Below are positions 7,086 to 11,420 of a stretch of DNA of 11,420 nt, piece after piece. The stretch comes from Gammaproteobacteria bacterium (GTDB lineage Bacteria; Pseudomonadota; Gammaproteobacteria; Chromatiales; Chromatiaceae): positions 1 to 11,420 of the forward strand of contig DAOUQU010000027.1 in the NCBI GenBank assembly GCA_030625445.1, written 5' to 3'. The notes under the pieces are model-generated. The model searched no databases, was not told where the DNA came from, and saw only the letters and a list, made by a program, of their open reading frames with translations. Within the stretch, counting starts at the first letter, position 1. Every line of letters starts with the position of its first letter. The translations under genes were made by a program, and so were the position numbers.

Positions 7086-7852
7086 AAGTGTTGCTGCAGT
7101 GTCAACAGATCAATATTCGTGCCGGCAACAGGGAACTCATCAATCAACTGCAGTGGCGCATCGAGCCACAGCAATGCTGGGGGATTCTCGGTCCCAATGG
7201 CTGCGGAAAAACCTCGCTGCTGCACAGCATGGCAGGATTGCGAGAGGTTGAAGATGGCGAGATTCTCATTCAGCAGAAACCAATCAACAGCTTCTCCCGG
7301 CGGGAGCTTGCCCAATTGATCGGTCTGCTGTTTCAGCACAGCAGTTATGATTTTCCCACCAGGGTCGAGGAGCTGGTGATGAGCGGCAGGTTTGCGCAGC
7401 AAAAACTGCTGGCCGGCATCACCACTGAGGATCGCCGACAGGTTCACACTGCAATGCAAAATTTCAAGATTGCACAGCTTGCCAACAGGGCGGCGAACAC
7501 CCTCTCCGGCGGCGAGATGCAGCGGGTTGCGATGGCGATTCTGCATACCCAGTCACCACGCATTGCACTCCTGGACGAGCCGGAAAACCACCTTGATCCA
7601 GGGATAATGTTTAAGTTATTACAATTACTTACAGATTTTTTCTCGACAGATAATAGGTCATGCATCATGGTGCTGCACGATCCATCAGTCGCTGTACGCC
7701 TGTGTTCACATCTACTGCTGCTGTTTGGCGACGGGCGTTACATTCAAGGCAGGACGATGGATATTGCCATCCCGGAGAACCTCTCGGAACTCTATGCGCA
7801 TCCGATGCATGCCGTCACCATCGATGACGGCCTGCTGTTTTATCCCGGTTAA
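7082..7852 (+). CDS. ABC transporter ATP-binding protein, FepC/BtuD-like
   Basis: This 256-residue ATPase is the partner of the permease just upstream, with which it overlaps by four bases (ATGA). Walker A is GPNGCGKT (37-44), the Q-loop glutamine is Gln85 in LLFQHSS, the signature is LSGGEMQRVAMA (141-152), Walker B is IALLDEP (161-167) with Glu166, and the switch histidine is His199 in MVLHDPS. The DEPENHLDP segment is a small variant of the common DEPTNHLD. All catalytic residues are present, so it should be active. Two ATPases would bind two permeases at the inner face of the membrane. Substrate is not determined by this subunit. Confidence 0.93.
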   Translation: MKVLLQCQQINIRAGNRELINQLQWRIEPQQCWGILGPNGCGKTSLLHSMAGLREVEDGEILIQQKPINSFSRRELAQLIGLLFQHSSYDFPTRVEELVMSGRFAQQKLLAGITTEDRRQVHTAMQNFKIAQLANRAANTLSGGEMQRVAMAILHTQSPRIALLDEPENHLDPGIMFKLLQLLTDFFSTDNRSCIMVLHDPSVAVRLCSHLLLLFGDGRYIQGRTMDIAIPENLSELYAHPMHAVTIDDGLLFYPG

Positions 7853-7877
7853 TCTTTCGTGAGCGCATGAAAAGATT
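7851..7877. terminator. Weak bidirectional hairpin between convergent genes
   Basis: AATCTTT (7851-7857) and AAAGATT (7871-7877) form a seven-base AT-rich inverted repeat with a 13-base loop, exactly between the stop codons of the ATPase and toxin genes. The position suits a shared terminator, but the stem is weak and there is no strong T-run. Confidence 0.3.
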
Positions 7878-8263
7878 CACCTCCATCCTTTCCGGATATT
7901 TAATTCCGGCATGGGAAAATGTTTGCTGTTCAGCGTAAAAATGCATCCTCCTGTCTGCATAACAGTAGCGGCTAGAATTGCATCATTGGCATCAATTCCA
8001 TGACTGGGATTCCATTTACGATACAGCGTCCCGGCTATATCAACAATTTTCTGGTCCACTGACTCTGTTGTAAACTGCGACAAAAATAACGCTGTCGCAG
8101 CCTCCTCTTCAGGCCTCATAAAGAAAACAACTTCTGCACGCTGCATCGCTCCGGTATAAAGATCGTAACCATCCTTGTCCCGAAGACGCATTAACAAATT
8201 TTTTGCCCTCTTCTCTCCTCGAAGATGCCAGATAAGAATATCCGCATCGATATAAGCCCTCAT
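7877..8263 (-). CDS. vapC: PIN-domain toxin, VapC family
   Basis: This 128-residue protein is a single PIN domain, the metal-dependent RNase fold of VapC toxins, which typically cleave tRNA or rRNA. The acidic residues sit where expected: Asp6 (with Asp8) in YIDADILIWHLRG, Glu44 in QRAEVVFF, and Asp91/Asp94 in GIDANDAILAAT. Polar Asn112 follows in FTLNSKHFP. The ending, with KHFP and a short basic tail, is normal for the family, so it looks full length and intact. Its ATG overlaps the antitoxin stop in an ATGA, so translation should depend on the antitoxin gene. The module faces the ABC uptake genes and is flanked by a repeat island, a common setting for mobile toxin-antitoxin cassettes. The RNA target cannot be inferred. 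Confidence 0.92.
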   Translation of the reverse strand: MRAYIDADILIWHLRGEKRAKNLLMRLRDKDGYDLYTGAMQRAEVVFFMRPEEEAATALFLSQFTTESVDQKIVDIAGTLYRKWNPSHGIDANDAILAATVMQTGGCIFTLNSKHFPMPELNIRKGWR

Positions 8264-8517
8264 CGATGATGCCTTTGCATCGATTTATTGAAAGCTGAAC
8301 GCGCTTCTGAAATGCTTTCCTGAGGAGTTTCTGATCTCACCCAGGCGCCACAGCTGTTTTCAAATGCATCAATTTTTTTCTCTAAACCAGTCTGCTCAGA
8401 AAACATCCTGATTGCCGCTTCAATAACAGCTTTCTTGGAGGTTTTAAGTTCACTGGCTAACACTCCTATTTGCTGTATGACTGACTCATCAACACGCGCC
8501 GATAAAATTTTATCCAT
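8260..8517 (-). CDS. Ribbon-helix-helix antitoxin, VapB-like
   Basis: This 85-residue protein precedes the PIN toxin and overlaps it by four bases. Residues 3-9 (KILSARV) fit the DNA-contacting beta strand of a ribbon-helix-helix fold, followed by helices at about 11-24 and 27-41 (SKKAVIEAAIRMF). The remainder, with ENSCGAWVRSE and EARSAFNKSMQRHHR, would be the flexible region that wraps and inhibits the toxin. The ATG at 8517 has AGGGG six bases upstream. It should repress its own operon by binding the inverted repeat at 8526-8567. Assignment rests on the fold pattern, gene order and overlap rather than on one diagnostic motif. Confidence 0.88.
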   Translation of the reverse strand: MDKILSARVDESVIQQIGVLASELKTSKKAVIEAAIRMFSEQTGLEKKIDAFENSCGAWVRSETPQESISEARSAFNKSMQRHHR

Positions 8518-8525
8518 AATGAACC

Positions 8526-8567
8526 CCTGACATTCTTACGTATACTCTATGACGTAAGAATATCAGG
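8526..8567 (-). promoter_or_regulatory. Operator/promoter of the toxin-antitoxin operon
   Basis: CCTGACATTCTTACGT (8526-8541) and ACGTAAGAATATCAGG (8552-8567) form an inverted repeat matching at 15 of 16 positions, separated by 10 bases. It starts eight bases upstream of the antitoxin ATG, and one arm touches its ribosome-binding site. On the minus strand, TTCTTA and TAAGAA 16 bases apart could be a weak promoter inside the repeat. This is the expected layout for autorepression by the RHH antitoxin. Confidence 0.7.
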
Positions 8568-8618
8568 CCAGCCTTTAATTTGCAAAATTGCTCTGGCACG
8601 TTCGTCTGCGCATCCGGC

Positions 8619-8692
8619 AATTCGCGGTCAGAAGACCGCTCCTACGGTTTTATGTGACGTCAGATGTAGGAGTGGTCTTCTGGCCACGATTA
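8619..8692. repeat. REP-like inverted repeat
   Basis: The left arm (8619-8645) contains GCGGTCAGAAGACCGCTCC, and the right arm (8666-8692) contains GGAGTGGTCTTCTGGCCAC, an imperfect reverse complement of it. The arms are separated by about 20 bases. GTAGGAG(C/T)GGTCTTCTG(A/G)CC units of this kind resemble known gammaproteobacterial REP sequences, usually present in many copies. Confidence 0.7.
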
Positions 8693-8795
8693 AATGCAAT
8701 AGCATTTTATTCACATGCACGGGGTTATTGAGAACTTACTCGAGAAAATGGAATTATTCGCTTCGCTCACCCTTCGGGCCGCCCTGTAGGCGTTC

Positions 8796-8834
8796 AAAGC
8801 GCTAGCGCTTTAGTCCGGCTAAAAACATGCCGGA
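8796..8834. repeat. Perfect palindrome plus adjoining hairpin
   Basis: AAAGCGCTAGCGCTTT (8796-8811) is a perfect 16-base palindrome. Directly after it, TCCGGC (8814-8819) and GCCGGA (8829-8834) form a six-base stem around TAAAAACAT. The second part reads on the minus strand as CATTCCGGCATGTTTTTAGC, a sequence type found as a dispersed repeat in other bacteria. It could also act as a weak terminator for the minus-strand gene ending at 8918. Confidence 0.5.
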
Positions 8835-8880
8835 ATGACGGAGTTTTGCAAGAGGCTCAAGATATATTTTATATCCTGAC

Positions 8881-8905
8881 TGTATGAGTGGTCATCTAAC
8901 CACGA
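8881..8905. repeat. Degenerate half copy of the 8619-8692 repeat
   Basis: These 25 bases match 8665-8689 at 21 positions, sharing GAGTGGTC and CCACGA. It is one arm only, so it looks like a decayed remnant. Confidence 0.55.
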
Positions 8906-8917
8906 CGAATTCCGATG

Positions 8918-9340
8918 TTATGCAACAGGATGGCGTTTGCACAGCGCCCGTTTATCCGGGTTCTCAACGGCATCTGCGATGGCGTTGACCAGATCCCCCA
9001 GCTCCTGCGGCGACAGCACATCCATGACTTTGTTCAATAAGTTCCCCGGAACATCTGCGTAGACGCTTTGGCCATCCATAAGATTCACAACAACACCGGC
9101 GGCAGCATAATTCTCCTCGTCCTCGAGCAGACCCTGATCATAGATTGACTGGTCCAGGTCCAGCATTACGTCATAGTGGTCATCAATAATGTCTGCCATT
9201 GAATCATTGATACTCTGCTCTTCGATAGCGAGCAGCAGGGATTCGCTGCTCTCGAGAAGTTGGAACGGGACTCCTTTGTCTCGTAGGAATTCACAGAATT
9301 GATCAAGAGGTTGCTGGTGAAAAAAAACATATTCAAGCAT
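8918..9340 (-). CDS. Conserved acidic protein of unknown function
   Basis: This 140-residue soluble, acidic protein starts MLEYVFFHQQPLDQFCEFL and ends DAVENPDKRALCKRHPVA. It resembles a small hypothetical family I have seen in gammaproteobacteria, but I know no assigned function. The middle (about 42-75) is rich in Asp and Glu (DIIDDHYDVMLDLDQ). The second half, with AAGVVVNLMDGQSVYADV and LSPQELGDLVNAIADAVENPD, looks like a strand-rich segment followed by helices. There is no signal peptide or membrane segment. I start at ATG 9340, where GGAG lies seven bases upstream; the open frame continues to 9547, but that part overlaps pgm and is not protein-like. It diverges from pgm across 124 bases, where both promoters must lie. 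Confidence 0.8.
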   Translation of the reverse strand: MLEYVFFHQQPLDQFCEFLRDKGVPFQLLESSESLLLAIEEQSINDSMADIIDDHYDVMLDLDQSIYDQGLLEDEENYAAAGVVVNLMDGQSVYADVPGNLLNKVMDVLSPQELGDLVNAIADAVENPDKRALCKRHPVA

Positions 9341-9464
9341 ATTGGCTCCAGCTGATTGCTTGAGGATAGATGGAGCATTCTCTCGCTTTATCGCAATCTC
9401 TGCAATAAACGCTGACAACGGAGGATTGATGTGGTGAAATGCACAGTTAACAGAAACTAATCGG

Positions 9465-11102
9465 ATGAACATCATGAGCCGCATTGCCACAACTCCCTTC
9501 AATGACCAGCGACCCGGAACCTCGGGGCTGAGAAAAAAAGTCGCCATATTCCAGCAGCCGCACTATCTCGAGAATTTCGTGCAGTCGGTATTCGATGTTA
9601 TTCCAGCACTCAAGGGAGGAACTCTGGTGCTGGGCGGCGACGGACGCTTTTATAATCGTGAAGCCATTCAGACCATCCTCAAGATGGCTGCCGCAAACGG
9701 GATAGCCGAAGTTCTGGTCGGCCAGCACGGGCTGCTCTCGACACCAGCCGTCTCCCACCTGATTCGCAAGTACAAGGCGCAGGGCGGCATCATCCTCTCG
9801 GCAAGCCACAATCCCGGTGGTCCGGATGGCGATTTCGGCATCAAATTCAATACCGACAACGGCGGCCCGGCTCCTGAGTCCATCACTGAAGCTATCTTCG
9901 AGAGAAGCCAGTCAATTGATGAATACCAACTCCTCAGCAATGAAGATATCGATCTCGATGTTGCGGGCAAACTGCAGATTGGCGACATGCATGTCTCGGT
10001 GATCGACTCCATCGGTGATTATGCCGAATTGATGCAGTCAATCTTTGATTTCGATGCCATCCGCTCACTGCTGGCGCAACCTGATTTCAGCATGGCGTTC
10101 GATGCCATGCATGCCGTGACCGGCCCCTATGCAAAACGCATCTTTGAGGAGATGCTGTTCGCGGGAGACGGTGCTGTCATCAACGGCATACCACTGATCG
10201 ATTTCGGCGGCGGACATCCAGACCCGAACCTGGCGCATGCTCCGGAGCTTGTCGCCATGACACTGGGCGATGACGGCGTTGATTTTGCGGCAGCCTCTGA
10301 CGGAGACGGCGACCGCAACATGATTCTGGGCAAAAACATCTTCGTCACCCCCAGCGACAGCCTGGCGATCATGGCGGCCAATGCAACTCTGATTCCCGGC
10401 TACAGCAAAGGCATCTCGGGTATCGCCCGCTCCATGCCGACCAGCCAGGCTGCTGATCGTGTCGCTGAAAAACTGGGACTCAACAATTACGAAACCCCGA
10501 CAGGCTGGAAATTTTTCGGCAATCTGCTGGATGCCGGAAAAGTGACATTCTGCGGTGAAGAGAGTTTTGGCACCAGCTCGGATCATGTGCGTGAAAAAGA
10601 TGGCCTCTGGGCTGTTCTTTTCTGGCTCAACTTGCTGGCCGCCAGGCAACAGTCGGTCAAGGAGATCGTTCAGCAGCACTGGCAGGAGTATGGACGCAAC
10701 TACTACACCCGCTATGACTACGAGGCTGTCGACAGCACAGCGGCAAACCAGCTGATGGAGCAACTACGCAAGCAGCTTCCTTCACTGGTCAACACCACGC
10801 TCGACGGACGTCAGGTTACGCTCGCCGATGATTTCAGCTACACCGACCCGGTTGACGGCAGCGTCTCGGATCAGCAGGGTATCCGCATCCTGTTTGAAGA
10901 TGGCTCCAGAGTCGTCTATCGTCTCTCGGGCACAGGCACGGAAGGCGCAACACTGCGTGTCTATCTTGAGTCTTTCGAACCCGATGCCGGCAAACAGCTG
11001 CTGGATACCGCAGAGGTGATGCAGCCGTTCGTTGACATAGCCACCTCGCTGGCAAAGATCGAAGAGCTCACCGGGCGCAGCGAACCAACTGTAATTACTT
11101 GA
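9465..11102 (+). CDS. pgm: Phosphoglucomutase (alpha-D-glucose phosphate-specific)
   Basis: This 545-residue cytoplasmic enzyme interconverts glucose-1-phosphate and glucose-6-phosphate, linking glycolysis with glycogen and nucleotide-sugar synthesis. All four active-site loops are present: the phosphoserine loop SASHNPGG with Ser114, the magnesium loop DGDGDR with Asp279, Asp281 and Asp283, the sugar-binding loop GEESFG (364-369), and the phosphate-binding loop RLSGTGTEGATLR (486-498). The N-terminus TTPFNDQRPGTSGLRKKV and the length are typical of the PGM1-type branch. ATG 9465 lacks a good ribosome site; ATG 9474, preceded by GGATGA and giving MSRIATTPF, is an equally good or better start (542 residues). 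It appears monocistronic. The stop is followed at once by a heptamer-type repeat, and it converges on mtnA. Confidence 0.96.
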   Translation: MNIMSRIATTPFNDQRPGTSGLRKKVAIFQQPHYLENFVQSVFDVIPALKGGTLVLGGDGRFYNREAIQTILKMAAANGIAEVLVGQHGLLSTPAVSHLIRKYKAQGGIILSASHNPGGPDGDFGIKFNTDNGGPAPESITEAIFERSQSIDEYQLLSNEDIDLDVAGKLQIGDMHVSVIDSIGDYAELMQSIFDFDAIRSLLAQPDFSMAFDAMHAVTGPYAKRIFEEMLFAGDGAVINGIPLIDFGGGHPDPNLAHAPELVAMTLGDDGVDFAAASDGDGDRNMILGKNIFVTPSDSLAIMAANATLIPGYSKGISGIARSMPTSQAADRVAEKLGLNNYETPTGWKFFGNLLDAGKVTFCGEESFGTSSDHVREKDGLWAVLFWLNLLAARQQSVKEIVQQHWQEYGRNYYTRYDYEAVDSTAANQLMEQLRKQLPSLVNTTLDGRQVTLADDFSYTDPVDGSVSDQQGIRILFEDGSRVVYRLSGTGTEGATLRVYLESFEPDAGKQLLDTAEVMQPFVDIATSLAKIEELTGRSEPTVIT

Positions 11103-11122
11103 GGTAGGTTTTAGGTTTTAAG
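11101..11122. repeat. Second copy of the heptamer-type repeat
   Basis: Positions 11101-11121 are identical to 2044-2064: GAGGTAGG followed by TTTTAGG and TTTTAA. One further base completes a TTTTAAG unit. The first two bases belong to the pgm stop codon. Here only two heptamers are present, against four at the other locus. Confidence 0.7.
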
Positions 11123-11123
11123 T

Positions 11124-11156
11124 ACGATGCAATAGGCGGTGTATTGTGCCGCATTG
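11124..11156. repeat. Decayed half copy of the 4407-4494 repeat
   Basis: CAATAGGCGGTGTATTGTGCC (from 11130) aligns with the left arm CAATAAGCGGTACGCATTGC at 4424-4443 with a two-base deletion and a few changes, and it ends in the same GCATTG core. Only one arm is present. Confidence 0.45.
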
Positions 11157-11172
11157 ATGTCATATCTTTTTT

Positions 11173-11246
11173 CCACAGATGAACACGGATTCACACAGAT
11201 AGAAATATTGCTTTATTGATCTGTGTTTTTCTGTGTGCATCTGTGG
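11173..11246. repeat. Imperfect inverted repeat (CCACAGATG...CATCTGTGG)
   Basis: The 28-base arms at 11173-11200 and 11219-11246 match at 23 of 28 positions when one is reverse-complemented. Both begin CCACAGATG and end CACAGAT. Sequences of this type recur in many bacterial genomes as intergenic repeats. It sits between the convergent pgm and mtnA genes and abuts the mtnA stop codon, so the hairpin could terminate transcription. Confidence 0.7.
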
Positions 11247-11420
11247 TTAATTATTTTGCCCTGATTTTGACAATAGCTCCGCCATTTTCTCGCGGTTTGG
11301 AGATTCGACGACGCCGCGTTCGGTGACGATGGCATCGACAAGCTCTGCGGGTGTGACATCGAAAACGGGATTCCAGGCGCTGACACCCTCGGCCCCGACC
11401 CGGTGACCGCCACAGCTGAG
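11247..11420 (-). CDS. mtnA: Methylthioribose-1-phosphate isomerase, C-terminal end (partial)
   Basis: The reverse strand is open from the right edge to a TAA at 11249-11247, giving the last 57 residues of a protein whose start lies outside the window. The segment GAEGVSAWNPVFDVTPAEL then VDAIVTERGVVESP matches the C-terminal end of MtnA, where the APEG...NPAFDVTPA...ITERGV pattern is strongly conserved. MtnA converts 5-methylthioribose-1-phosphate to the ribulose form in methionine salvage. The related eIF2B-like proteins share the fold but usually not this ending, so MtnA is preferred. Catalytic residues lie upstream and cannot be checked. The tail after GVV (NREKMAELLSKSGQNN) is slightly longer than in many homologues. 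Confidence 0.85.
   Translation of the reverse strand, partial: LSCGGHRVGAEGVSAWNPVFDVTPAELVDAIVTERGVVESPNREKMAELLSKSGQNN

Larger units (their letters stand above)
8568..8917. other. 350-base gene-free repeat island
   Basis: I see no convincing coding region here. It contains a REP-like inverted repeat (8619-8692), a 16-base perfect palindrome followed by a small hairpin (8796-8834), and a degenerate half copy of the first repeat (8881-8905). The rest, including a CGCTTCGCTCACCCTTCGGG stretch at about 8759-8778, shows nothing I can assign. Confidence 0.6.

Noticed and set aside
6518..7546. 342-codon minus-strand open frame
   Set aside because: It is antisense to the permease and ATPase genes, which carry all their family motifs; the reverse translation is low-complexity and motif-free.
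8568..8917. CRISPR array or attachment site
   Set aside because: There are no regularly spaced direct repeats and no tRNA or integrase; the repeats are inverted and unrelated to each other apart from one half copy.
9341..9547. N-terminal extension of the unknown protein to 209 residues
   Set aside because: It would overlap pgm by 83 bases, the extra residues are not family-like, and ATG 9340 has a proper ribosome-binding site.
10065..10763. 232-codon minus-strand open frame within pgm
   Set aside because: It is a shadow of the phosphoglucomutase gene with no domain of its own.
11213..11413. 66-codon minus-strand open frame at the right edge
   Set aside because: Another minus-strand frame over the same bases gives the conserved MtnA C-terminus; this one crosses the repeat and has no family signature.

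Overview
The window looks like an ordinary chromosomal stretch from a gammaproteobacterium of moderate GC content. The main reason is the gene group of a PSPase-like HAD hydrolase, rppH and ptsP, an arrangement known from Pseudomonas and relatives (E. coli keeps rppH-ptsP). The genus cannot be fixed from sequence alone; the numerous small intergenic repeats would suit an environmental gammaproteobacterium. I see no tRNA, rRNA, CRISPR array, transposase or phage gene.

Layout. Positions 1-5106 are all on the minus strand and read, in transcription order: rppH (RNA pyrophosphohydrolase), ptsP (enzyme I of the nitrogen phosphotransferase system), a GldA/NatA-like ABC ATPase, and a gene cut by the left edge that fuses a GldF-like ABC-2 permease to a GldG-like auxiliary domain. 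This fused gene was found by reading the reverse strand directly from a GTG at 1130; it stays open for 376 codons to the window edge. A HAD-IB phosphatase gene (5262-5924) diverges from rppH. It is followed by a 192-base leader with competing hairpins and a two-gene FecCD permease/ATPase uptake unit (6117-7852), with no binding protein in view.

Facing the uptake genes is a minus-strand type II toxin-antitoxin pair (RHH antitoxin, PIN/VapC toxin; 7877-8517) with a near-perfect 16-base inverted repeat over its promoter. A 350-base gene-free stretch (8568-8917) follows and holds several REP-like inverted repeats. Then come a small conserved protein of unknown function (8918-9340, minus) and, divergent from it, a phosphoglucomutase gene (9465-11102, plus). 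At the right edge is the 3' end of a minus-strand gene recognisable as mtnA (methylthioribose-1-phosphate isomerase).

The genes form several independent functional units: RNA 5'-end processing and PTS-Ntr signalling; an ABC-2 exporter of the Gld type; a metal-chelate or corrinoid importer; a toxin-antitoxin module; and sugar-phosphate metabolism. The most striking features are the GldF-GldG fusion, the degenerate TTTTARR heptamer array that forms the 3' end of ptsP and recurs after pgm, and the density of unrelated short repeats between genes. I found no convincing new defence or genetic system.
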